Assembly: GCA_030837935.1 (NCBI GenBank)
Contig: JAUQXU010000046.1
Coordinates: forward strand, 1 to 15,910
Direction of reading: 5' to 3'
From: Candidatus Brocadia sp.
Lineage (GTDB): Bacteria; Planctomycetota; Brocadiia; Brocadiales; Brocadiaceae
DNA: 15,910 nucleotides
Positions 1 to 6,647 of the stretch are shown here, in pieces (position 1 is the first letter of the stretch; the number at the start of each line of letters is the position of its first letter). The notes under the pieces are model-generated. The model saw only the letters and a program-made list of their open reading frames with translations. It did not search any database and was not told the origin of the DNA. The position numbers and the translations under genes are program-made.

Positions 1-626
1 TTCACAATTTAAAGCACTCCGTGTATCATCTCATCATGGGGGAGTGCAAACCGGAAGAAGTGATTTTACACACCACGGTGCAGGGTTTGGATATTATTCC
101 TGCTAATATAGAGCTCTCCGGGGCAGAGATTGAGTTGGTCGGTATTGTGGGGAGAGAGACAGTACTCAAGGAATATTTGGGGAATGTCCTTGACCAATAT
201 GATTATGTGCTTGTTGATTGTCCTCCCTCCCTTGGTTTGTTAACGCTCAATGTACTGACCTTTGTGCATGAGCTCTTTATTCCCCTGCAGACTGAATTCT
301 TTGCGCTCCAGGGGGTAAGTAAATTGTTGGATACGTTTGAAGTTGTTCGAAAGAGATTAAATAACCAGTTAGAAATTACAGGAATCATTTTTTGTATGTA
401 TACCAGCCGTGCCCGGCTTTGCAACGAGGTTATTGAAAAGATTAGAGAGTATCCTCCGCTTGGGGATAAGGCATTCAACACGATTATCAGAAAAAATGTA
501 AAACTCTCAGAATCACCAAGCCACGGCAAGCCGATTATCTCCTATGCGCCGGGTTCGCATGGTTCTGAAGACTATATAGCCCTTGCTAAGGAAGTGGTGC
601 AACAGGAAAACGGTAAAAAGGTATAG
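1..626 (+). CDS. ParA/Soj-family partitioning ATPase, 5' end missing
   Basis: This is the C-terminal two thirds of a ParA/MinD-superfamily P-loop ATPase. Such proteins bind nucleoid DNA or membrane in the ATP state and position chromosomes, plasmids or other cargo. The reading frame is open to the left edge (first full codon at 3), so the GTG at 21 is internal and the Walker A motif lies outside the window. Visible hallmarks are the DYVLVDCPPSLGLLTLNVL block (Walker B region), a stretch around PLQTEFFALQGVSKLLDT, and a C-terminal SESPSHGKPIISYAPGSHGSEDY segment typical of Soj. No parB follows; the next gene encodes a membrane protein. The family is clear, but whether it is the chromosomal Soj or an orphan ParA cannot be decided here. 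Confidence 0.93.
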   Translation, partial: HNLKHSVYHLIMGECKPEEVILHTTVQGLDIIPANIELSGAEIELVGIVGRETVLKEYLGNVLDQYDYVLVDCPPSLGLLTLNVLTFVHELFIPLQTEFFALQGVSKLLDTFEVVRKRLNNQLEITGIIFCMYTSRARLCNEVIEKIREYPPLGDKAFNTIIRKNVKLSESPSHGKPIISYAPGSHGSEDYIALAKEVVQQENGKKV

Positions 627-640
627 TGGTCGACTATAGT

Positions 641-668
641 TTGATTTGTGTTTTAGAATTTTTATAAA
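641..668 (+). promoter_or_regulatory. Candidate sigma-70-type promoter for the membrane protein gene
   Basis: TTGATT at 641-646 and TATAAA at 663-668 are separated by 16 bp, just after the parA stop. This would give a leader of about 70 nt before the ATG at 743. The leader holds a small possible hairpin (arms 678-684 and 693-699, 7 pairs including one G-T, 8-nt loop). The match is by eye only, in AT-rich sequence. Confidence 0.35.
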
Positions 669-742
669 TAATTTTGTAAGCGGGGTTTATTTCCCGTTTA
701 TGCCGGTCGTTATGGTCGGTATTGTATTGGTTGGGAGGAAAC

Positions 743-1348
743 ATGGGAAAGGATAGTGCGCTTGGCCAAGATCCATTGAATTGGATGAAGGTGGTAAAAG
801 AGAGTAAAAAATCAATTTCTTTGGGTGATGTAAATGCAGCAGACCAGAATACCATAAAAAATGACCGGCAGTCCAGTTCCCCGACAACAGCAACAGCTAA
901 TCAACAAATACCCATTCCAGCAAACAATGATAAGACGCCACATATCCCGAAACTATCGCAGCCTCCTGATAAAATTGATAAGAGGGCCGACAACACTGCA
1001 GTACCAAAACAAAAGGTTGTAATTGGGCGACTGTACGAAAAGCCATCGGCAGAAAAGATAAAATCGATACCGCATAGCGAAGGTGTAGTTCAGGAGTCCA
1101 GGCCATATATCGAACCATCGCTTCCGGCATCCAGACGTGTGCAGCCGTTTCAGAGAAATGAACCGGGAATAAATCCAATACCTTTCTCTATCCCTGCGGA
1201 CCGGTTTTCCACCTATATCATCATTGCTTATACGGCACTTTTGCTTATCTTGGGATATTTTGTGTACAATGACCTCTCAAAGCGGACGAGCAGGATTGAG
1301 GAGAAACTTTTTGCTATAGAAAAGGCTTTGCTTTCGAAACAGCATTAG
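743..1348 (+). CDS. Hypothetical single-pass membrane protein with a disordered N-terminal region
   Basis: I do not recognise this 201-residue protein. Residues 1-150 are rich in Pro, Ser, Asn, Gln and Lys and look disordered. One hydrophobic helix follows at about 157-176 (YIIIAYTALLLILGYFVYND), then a short charged tail (about 180-200, with RIEEKLFAIEKALL) that could form a coiled coil. There is no signal peptide or cysteine pattern. The ATG at 743 is chosen over an in-frame TTG at 722 because GGGAGGA (733-739) sits just upstream of it. It follows parA in the same direction after about 115 bp, so a ParA partner or membrane anchor is possible but is only an inference from position. Its TAG overlaps the TAA of the convergent birA. 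Confidence 0.75.
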   Translation: MGKDSALGQDPLNWMKVVKESKKSISLGDVNAADQNTIKNDRQSSSPTTATANQQIPIPANNDKTPHIPKLSQPPDKIDKRADNTAVPKQKVVIGRLYEKPSAEKIKSIPHSEGVVQESRPYIEPSLPASRRVQPFQRNEPGINPIPFSIPADRFSTYIIIAYTALLLILGYFVYNDLSKRTSRIEEKLFAIEKALLSKQH

Positions 1349-2292
1349 GATTTGATTGTGGCATGTTCCCCACGGAATATTTTTATCTGGCCGTTGTCTA
1401 GCTTCAGCATTAAACCACCGTTATTAGAAATATCAATGACCTTTCCCGTGTAGTCCATATCACAGTCAGTGATGGTTAATTTTTTGCCGACAGTAATGCA
1501 AAGGTCTTTCCATCGCTCTGTAATGTATCCAAAGTGTTCATCCTTTAATATTGAAAGCCACTTGTCTATATCCTGAAGTAGCGCCTTTGCAAGGAGGATA
1601 CGACCTATAAATTCTTTTTTTTCTATGGCCAGTGAGGTTGCCGGCAGGCGCGTTTGTTTTGGCAGCTCATTTTCTGTAGTATTGACATTAAGACCAATCC
1701 CGACCAAAAATGTTGATTGTCTTTTTAATCCCTTGTCCAATTCTACTAATACACCACCTACCTTTTTTCCTCCGATCAGGATGTCGTTGGGCCACTTAAT
1801 TTCTGCAGGAACTTGCAATGTTTCGCGGATTGTTTCTGTAATCGAAACAGCCATTGTCCCTGTTAATAAACAGAGGTGGTCGGGCGGCATGTTATGTCTT
1901 AGTAAGAGAGTAAAAAGTAAACCCTTGTATCGTGGGCAATACCATGAATGGCCTGAACGTCCCTTTCCCTGGGTTTGCTCTTCGGCAAAAATTACGGTGC
2001 CATTTTTAAAACCTGTGCGGGCAATTCTCTTGGCAATATCCATCGTTGAAGTTGTTTGTTCATACGTGATTACCGAACTTCCCACAATCTTTGTTCTTAA
2101 TTCCTTGGTGATTTCTTCCGGGATTAAACGTTCTGGCGCACCGGGCAATATGAGTGCATGCAGTGGATGATTATTGCTTGTATCCTCAAAGGATTCCGGT
2201 TCGTGCCGGAGTCTTTCTCTTTGCAAGCGTGTTGTTCCGTGATTTTTGTGTAAATTTCGAAGCGTATTATTGTCCGGGTTGGTTTGCGGCAT
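1345..2292 (-). CDS. birA: Biotin--[acetyl-CoA-carboxylase] ligase, without the DNA-binding domain
   Basis: It attaches biotin to the carrier domain of acetyl-CoA carboxylase through biotinyl-AMP. Numbered from an upstream in-frame ATG at 2355, the ligase core shows the STMD motif (about 103-106), the biotin/ATP loop QGKGRSGHSW (129-138), KWPND (187-191) and KVGGVLVE (198-205). The C-terminal SH3-like domain contains GKVIDISNNGGLML and ends in FRGEHATI. A segment resembling the linker of bifunctional BirA (LIPEEITKELRTKIVG, 78-92) remains, but no N-terminal helix-turn-helix is visible in the polar stretch before it. I prefer the ATG at 2292 (315 residues) because a good promoter (2344-2373, minus strand) would start transcription near 2337, inside the longer version. 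Neither start has a clear Shine-Dalgarno sequence; the 2355 start would give 336 residues. Confidence 0.92.
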   Translation of the reverse strand: MPQTNPDNNTLRNLHKNHGTTRLQRERLRHEPESFEDTSNNHPLHALILPGAPERLIPEEITKELRTKIVGSSVITYEQTTSTMDIAKRIARTGFKNGTVIFAEEQTQGKGRSGHSWYCPRYKGLLFTLLLRHNMPPDHLCLLTGTMAVSITETIRETLQVPAEIKWPNDILIGGKKVGGVLVELDKGLKRQSTFLVGIGLNVNTTENELPKQTRLPATSLAIEKKEFIGRILLAKALLQDIDKWLSILKDEHFGYITERWKDLCITVGKKLTITDCDMDYTGKVIDISNNGGLMLKLDNGQIKIFRGEHATIKS

Positions 2293-2343
2293 AGATAGTT
2301 TTTGCTTGCAGGGATAAATTTTGCAAAGATAATTTCTGGTCAC

Positions 2344-2373
2344 AATATATGTCATAAATCATTTAAAAGTCAA
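2344..2373 (-). promoter_or_regulatory. Candidate promoter for birA
   Basis: Read on the minus strand, TTGACT (2373-2368) and TATATT (2349-2344) are separated by 18 bp. Transcription would start near 2337, giving a leader of about 45 nt to the ATG at 2292. This supports the shorter birA start, because the ATG at 2355 lies within the spacer. Confidence 0.5.
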
Positions 2374-2678
2374 TATGAAAAGGCAAAACTGTCTTTTTCC
2401 GCTCAAAGAAGATAGGAGTAACAATCTCCTGCCATACTGACAGATGTTGTTTTGGGGAGAAATTTTTCTGCTGTCACAATGACATGCTTTGTGTGAATAT
2501 TCTGGCCATGGTTCTCAATTAGCTTAATATAAAATAATATATAGTAACTGGTTAAGGTTTTTTGTGTTTTGATTCATCCGGAGGCATCGTATTTGCTAAA
2601 CTTGAGTAGCTGATAGATTTTTTATCTTTATCTTTGTTTTCTATAAAAAGCATAAATATTGAAAGGAGGTAGTACTCA
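2374..2678. other. Intergenic region between birA and groEL1
   Basis: There is no convincing ORF here. It must carry the groEL1 control region, but I see no CIRCE element (TTAGCACTC-N9-GAGTGCTAA) and no clear sigma-32-type promoter. Structures seen: an inverted repeat AGGAG/CTCCT (2414-2418 and 2426-2430, 7-bp spacer), a perfect TGTCA-CAA-TGACA dyad (2472-2484) with a further TGACAG copy near 2438, and an AT-rich run around 2525-2545. TATAAA at 2642-2647 could be a -10 box, but no good -35 lies upstream of it. The groEL1 Shine-Dalgarno AAAGGAGGT (2662-2670) is a near-perfect match to the 16S 3' end. Confidence 0.5.
2472..2484. repeat. Small inverted repeat TGTCA-CAA-TGACA
   Basis: A perfect 5-bp dyad with a 3-bp centre lies about 195 bp upstream of groEL1 and about 100 bp upstream of the candidate birA promoter. 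It could be an operator half-site pair, but a 5-bp dyad is also expected by chance in AT-rich DNA. Confidence 0.25.
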
Positions 2679-4355
2679 ATGGCGAAGCAGCTATCCTTTA
2701 ATGAAGAGGCAAGGGCGGCTATTGCTCGGGGCGTTACAAAACTTGCCAGGGCGGTTAAGGTTACCTTGGGGCCAAGGGGAAGGAATGCCGTATTGGATAA
2801 GGGTTATGGGAGTCCTACAGTAACCAAGGATGGTGTGTCCGTAGCTGAGGAGATTGAACTGAAAGATCCTTATGAGAATATAGGGGCAAGGTTGGTGCGT
2901 GAGGCTGCATCTAAGACCAGCGACGTTGCTGGTGACGGTACGACTACAGCTACGGTTCTTACTGAAGCTATATTCTTGGAAGGACTCAAGTGCGTGACAT
3001 CGGGAGCTGATCCCATGGCCCTCAATAGGGGAATGCATAGGTCGCTGGACAAGATTGTAGAAAAACTCAAAGAGATGAGTAAAAAAATCAAGAACCAAAC
3101 AGAGATTGCAAGCATTGGTTCTATTGCAGCGAACAACGATCCGGAAATCGGAAAAATGATTGCCGACGCAATGGACAAGGTAGGGAAGGATGGCGTTATT
3201 ACCGTTGAAGAGGGAAAGGGCCTTGAGACCAACGTGGATGTCGTAGAGGGTATGCAATTTGATCGCGGTTATCTCTCTCCCCATTTTGTCACGAATCCCG
3301 ATACAATGGAGGTTGAATTCAAAGACCCTTATATTTTAATCTTTGAGGAAAAGATATCGGCCATCAAAGGATTGGTTCCACTTTTGGAAAAGATAGCAAA
3401 GACGGGGAAGCCGCTCTTTATTATTGCAGAAGATGTTGAAGGAGAGGCGTTGGCGACGCTTGTAGTCAATAAACTTCGCGGTACAATAAGTTGTGCAGCG
3501 GTAAAAGCCCCGGGATATGGTGACCGGAGAAAGGCCATGCTGGAAGACATTGCTATGCTTACCGGCGGTAAGTCGATATTTAAAGACCTGGGTATCCAGC
3601 TGGAAAGTATAGATATCCGCGACTTAGGACGGGCAAAGAAGGTTACCGTTGATGCCGATAATACGACTATCATTCAAGGTGCGGGGAGTGCTGATGCTAT
3701 CTCCGGACGTATCAAACAAATTCGTAACGAAATTGATGCGACGACATCTGATTATGACAGAGAAAAGTTGCAGGAGCGTCTTGCGAAACTTGCTGGCGGT
3801 GTTGCTCAGATATTCGTCGGTGCGGCTACGGAAAGTGAAATGAAGGAAAAGAAGGCGAGGGTTGAAGATGCGCTTCACGCCACAAGGGCGGCAGTTGAAG
3901 AAGGTGTCTTGCCTGGTGGCGGTGTTGCGCTTCTGAGGGTAGCAGAGTTCCTGGATGATCTTAAACTTAAAGGTGATGAGGCTATGGGTGTCGATATTGT
4001 AAAAAATGCCCTGTCTGCGCCCGCAAAACAGATATTTAGGAATGCAGGTCTGGAAGGGGCGGTAGTCGTTCGAAAGATATTAGAATCCAAGGATAAAGCA
4101 TTTGGCTATGACGCGGAGAAGGAGACATACTGCAATCTGATTGATGCGGGTGTTATAGACCCGACCAAAGTGACAAGGAGTGCATTGTTAAATGCCGTAA
4201 GTATTGCCGGTATCCTCCTAACAACGGAATGCATCATTACCGACATCCCCACGAAGGAAGAAGGGAAGATGCCGGGTGGTATGGGTGGTATGGGTGGTAT
4301 GGGCGGTATGGGTGGTATGGGCGGAATGGGTGGTATGGGTGGCATGGGGATGTAA
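2679..4355 (+). CDS. groEL: 60 kDa chaperonin GroEL, paralogue 1 (GGM-tailed)
   Basis: Group I chaperonin subunit of the cytosolic double ring that folds proteins with the GroES lid. It has 558 residues; E. coli GroEL has 548. Visible hallmarks are TLGPRGRN (29-36), the ATP-site Asp in TKDGVSV (D51), GDGTTTAT (D86-), DRGYLSP (about 195-201), AEDVEGEALATLVVN, APGYGDRRKAML, KLAGGVA, EKKARVEDALHATRAAVEEG and the C-terminal GGM repeats. The ATG has an AAAGGAGGT site 8 nt upstream. Compared with E. coli GroEL, the apical position Y203 is His (H202, in LSPHF) and L234 aligns with Val. Both line the surface that binds unfolded substrate and GroES. It is the first gene of groEL1-groES-groEL2, an order inverted from the usual groES-groEL. 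Confidence 0.97.
   Translation: MAKQLSFNEEARAAIARGVTKLARAVKVTLGPRGRNAVLDKGYGSPTVTKDGVSVAEEIELKDPYENIGARLVREAASKTSDVAGDGTTTATVLTEAIFLEGLKCVTSGADPMALNRGMHRSLDKIVEKLKEMSKKIKNQTEIASIGSIAANNDPEIGKMIADAMDKVGKDGVITVEEGKGLETNVDVVEGMQFDRGYLSPHFVTNPDTMEVEFKDPYILIFEEKISAIKGLVPLLEKIAKTGKPLFIIAEDVEGEALATLVVNKLRGTISCAAVKAPGYGDRRKAMLEDIAMLTGGKSIFKDLGIQLESIDIRDLGRAKKVTVDADNTTIIQGAGSADAISGRIKQIRNEIDATTSDYDREKLQERLAKLAGGVAQIFVGAATESEMKEKKARVEDALHATRAAVEEGVLPGGGVALLRVAEFLDDLKLKGDEAMGVDIVKNALSAPAKQIFRNAGLEGAVVVRKILESKDKAFGYDAEKETYCNLIDAGVIDPTKVTRSALLNAVSIAGILLTTECIITDIPTKEEGKMPGGMGGMGGMGGMGGMGGMGGMGGMGM
4275..4346 (+). repeat. Eight tandem GGM-coding 9-bp units at the groEL1 3' end
   Basis: Eight consecutive Gly-Gly-Met units, mostly spelled GGTGGTATG with synonymous GGC and GGA variants, are followed by Gly-Met-stop. 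The tail projects into the chaperonin cavity. E. coli GroEL has about four such units, so this is long. The near-identical 9-bp units could allow copy-number slippage. Confidence 0.95.
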
Positions 4356-4387
4356 TCTGCTAACAGAATAAATTACGTATGAAAATT

Positions 4388-4418
4388 TTGACAAATTTCA
4401 GTATTTTGATTGTTTATT
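4388..4418 (+). promoter_or_regulatory. Possible internal promoter for groES-groEL2
   Basis: A perfect -35 hexamer TTGACA (4388-4393) lies in the 88-bp gap between groEL1 and groES. The -10 is poor: the best candidate is TTTATT (4413-4418) with a 19-bp spacer. If used, it would allow groES-groEL2 to be expressed apart from groEL1. Confidence 0.25.
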
Positions 4419-4443
4419 TTTCATGAGGAGGTAAATAAAGAAA

Positions 4444-4728
4444 ATGATCAGACCGTTAGATGATAGGGTGGTTATTGAACCAATGGAAGCCGAAGAAAAA
4501 ACAGCTGGCGGAATTGTTTTGCCTGATACCGCAAAGGAGAAACCCATGAAGGGAAAGATCATAGCTGTCGGTGATGGGAAGATGCTGGAAAGCGGAAAAA
4601 GGGCAGAACTTTTAGTAAAGAAAGGGGATAAAGTCCTTTACGGAAAGTATGCTGGAACCGAGGTTACTGTTGACGGTAAAGAATATCTGGTTATGAGAGA
4701 AAGTGACATTTTAGCGAAGATCGAGTAA
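4444..4728 (+). CDS. groES: 10 kDa co-chaperonin GroES
   Basis: Heptameric lid of the GroEL cage. At 94 residues it has the usual length, with PLDDRVVIEP near the start, the mobile loop around EEKTAGGIVLPDTAKEKP (17-34) containing the GroEL-binding GGIVLP, then GKIIAVGDG, a KKGDKVLYGKYAGTEV core and the ending YLVMRESDILAKIE. AGGAGGT (4426-4432) is 11 nt upstream of the ATG, slightly far but clear. It is the only groES in the window and must serve one or both flanking GroELs. Confidence 0.97.
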   Translation: MIRPLDDRVVIEPMEAEEKTAGGIVLPDTAKEKPMKGKIIAVGDGKMLESGKRAELLVKKGDKVLYGKYAGTEVTVDGKEYLVMRESDILAKIE

Positions 4729-4781
4729 TATGGGTCTGGTTTTAGGGTTTCTAAGGATTTAAATTTTTTGGAGGTTATGAA

Positions 4782-6401
4782 ATGGCAGCAAAACAATTAC
4801 TTTACGATGAAGATGCCAGAAAGTTGCTCCAAAAAGGGATTAAGCAGCTAGCAGACACCGTCCGGGTAACTATGGGTCCTACGGGAAGAAATGTGATCCT
4901 TGAAAAAGGATTTGGTACGCCGTCAGTTACAAAAGATGGTGTAACGGTGGCAAAAGAAGTTGAACTAAAAAATCCCTTTGAAAACATGGGGGCAAAGATG
5001 GTTTGTGAGGTTGCATCAAAAACCAGCGATGTTGCGGGAGACGGTACTACTACGGCTACCATTTTTGCAGAGGCTATATTTAATCAAGGGTTGAAAAATG
5101 TAGCTGCAGGTGCAAATCCCATGGCGATTAAGAGAGGCATTGATAAGGCCGTGGAGATCGTGGTTGCGGAACTGAAGAAGATAAGTAAACCAGTGAAGGG
5201 ACGCGCAGAAATCGCTCAGGTAGGAACGATTTCTGCTAACAACGACGCATCGATCGGAAACCTGTTGGCAGACGCCATGGAAAAGGTTGGCAAGGACGGG
5301 GTGATTACCGTGGAAGAAGCGAAAGGAATAGAGACTACTCTGACGGTTGTGGAAGGTATGCAATTCGATAAAGGGTATCTGTCTCCGTACTTTATTACTG
5401 ATGCACAGAACATGGAAGTCGTCTTGGAAGATGCCTATATATTGATTCACGAGAAGAAGGTGTCGAGCATGAAGGACCTCCTTCCTTTGCTGGAAAAGAT
5501 TGCTAGCAGCGGAAAACCCTTGTTGATTATTTCCGAAGATATAGAGGGCGAAGCGCTGGCAACTTTGGTAGTAAACAAACTCCGCGGTGTGTTGAGTTGT
5601 GCTGCGGTAAAAGCCCCCGGTTTTGGAGATCGCAGGAAGGCAATGTTGGAGGATATTGCCATACTAACAAAGGGACGCGCTATTACAGAGGATTTAGGTA
5701 TAAAACTGGAAAGCCTGGGAATCGAAGACCTTGGTCGCGCAAAGCGGATTACTATCGATAAGGATAATACGACGATTATTCAGGGCGCGGGAAAGAAGGC
5801 TGACATACAGGCCAGGATCGCTCAAATCAAAAATCAGATCGAACAGACAACCTCAAATTATGATAAAGAAAAGCTGAGCGAGAGGCTTGCGAAATTGGCG
5901 GGAGGCGTGGCTATTATCAATGTGGGCGCCGCTACCGAGGCTGAGATGAATGAAAAGAAGGCTCGTGTGGAAGATGCACTGCATGCGACCCGCGCAGCGG
6001 TTGAAGAAGGGATTGTGCCCGGCGGTGGTGTTGCGTTTATTCGGGCGATACCGGCCATTGATGAAGCGCGTAAAAAAGCCAAAGGAGATGAAAAAGTTGG
6101 CGTGGACATCATTGCGAAGGTGCTTGAGTCTCCTTTACGTCAAATTGCCTCAAACACGGGTGTCGATGGTTCCGTGGTTGTGGAAGAAGTAAAAGAGCTA
6201 TCGGCCAATATGGGATACGATGCTAATACGGGAAATTATGTGGATATGATTGATAAGGGTATTGTAGATCCGTCTAAGGTGTCGAGGGTTGCCTTGCAAA
6301 ACGCGGCAAGCGTTGCCGGGCTCTTGTTGACCACGGAAACCATAATTACCGAATTAAAAGAGGAGGAAGAAGAAAAGGAGATTGCGGGCAGTATTCGTTA
6401 A
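4782..6401 (+). CDS. groEL: 60 kDa chaperonin GroEL, paralogue 2 (acidic tail, no GGM)
   Basis: A second full-length GroEL of 539 residues. The ATPase residues are present: TMGPTGRN (30-37), D52 in TKDGVTV and GDGTTTAT (D87-). The apical hydrophobic residues match E. coli numbering (Y199, Y203, F204, and Leu at the positions of L234 and L237). The equatorial segment EKKARVEDALHATRAAVEEGIVPGGG is intact. The C-terminus lacks GGM and instead ends in a run of glutamates followed by KEIAGSIR. GGAGGTT (4770-4776) lies 5 nt before the ATG. It is 53 bp after groES and is the last gene before a strong terminator. By residue conservation it looks like the more conventional partner for GroES, while the first copy carries the conventional tail. 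Confidence 0.97.
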   Translation: MAAKQLLYDEDARKLLQKGIKQLADTVRVTMGPTGRNVILEKGFGTPSVTKDGVTVAKEVELKNPFENMGAKMVCEVASKTSDVAGDGTTTATIFAEAIFNQGLKNVAAGANPMAIKRGIDKAVEIVVAELKKISKPVKGRAEIAQVGTISANNDASIGNLLADAMEKVGKDGVITVEEAKGIETTLTVVEGMQFDKGYLSPYFITDAQNMEVVLEDAYILIHEKKVSSMKDLLPLLEKIASSGKPLLIISEDIEGEALATLVVNKLRGVLSCAAVKAPGFGDRRKAMLEDIAILTKGRAITEDLGIKLESLGIEDLGRAKRITIDKDNTTIIQGAGKKADIQARIAQIKNQIEQTTSNYDKEKLSERLAKLAGGVAIINVGAATEAEMNEKKARVEDALHATRAAVEEGIVPGGGVAFIRAIPAIDEARKKAKGDEKVGVDIIAKVLESPLRQIASNTGVDGSVVVEEVKELSANMGYDANTGNYVDMIDKGIVDPSKVSRVALQNAASVAGLLLTTETIITELKEEEEEKEIAGSIR

Positions 6402-6431
6402 TTGGGTTTTAGCGCGAATTTAAAATATCAG

Positions 6432-6470
6432 AAAAGTAAAAAGGCTGCGTTAAGTAGCCTTTTTACTTTT
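6432..6470. terminator. Strong hairpin terminator after groEL2
   Basis: A perfect inverted repeat has 15-nt arms (6432-6446 and 6456-6470) and a 9-nt loop. The GC-rich top pairs AGGCT with AGCCT, and the T-rich 3' arm supplies the U tract. The 5' arm is A-rich, so the element could also terminate transcription from the other side. It separates the chaperonin genes from the dnaJ run. Confidence 0.9.
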
Positions 6471-6545
6471 ATATTCTCATGAATGGTATTTCAAAGGATA
6501 ATAACGAATAGATTTGGTTTGTTTTTGAGAGGGCGGTAAAACATC

Positions 6546-6575
6546 TTGATTTTATGCAGTTTTATATACTATAAT
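6546..6575 (+). promoter_or_regulatory. Candidate promoter for the dnaJ-fmdB-yacG-der run
   Basis: TTGATT (6546-6551) and a perfect TATAAT (6570-6575) are separated by 18 bp in the 246-bp gap after groEL2. Transcription would start near 6582, giving a leader of about 65 nt with no evident Shine-Dalgarno sequence. A second -10-like TATATA (6633-6638) lies only 9 nt before the dnaJ ATG. Confidence 0.5.
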
Positions 6576-6647
6576 TTTATTTCAGTAATATGTATGTCTG
6601 CTAGTATCCCTTTATAAAATCGCTACTTACTTTATATACAAGAATAC

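Noticed and set aside
11..25. AAGCACTCC resembling a CIRCE half-site
   Set aside because: It lies within parA coding sequence and no matching GAGTGCT half follows at the right distance.
1625..2170. A 181-codon plus-strand open frame opposite birA
   Set aside because: birA has all its catalytic motifs here; the opposite frame has no ribosome binding site or family features.
2597..2630. TTGAGT with a downstream TATCTT as a groEL1 promoter
   Set aside because: The spacer is only about 15 bp and both boxes are poor; other equally weak matches exist nearby.
2691..3284. A 197-codon open frame on the minus strand inside groEL1
   Set aside because: It lies wholly opposite a highly conserved groEL, its product has no family features, and similar antisense frames occur at the same place in groEL2. 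Shadow of codon usage.
4106..4345. A minus-strand frame encoding repeated Pro-Pro-Ile
   Set aside because: It is the reverse reading of the GGM repeat of groEL1.
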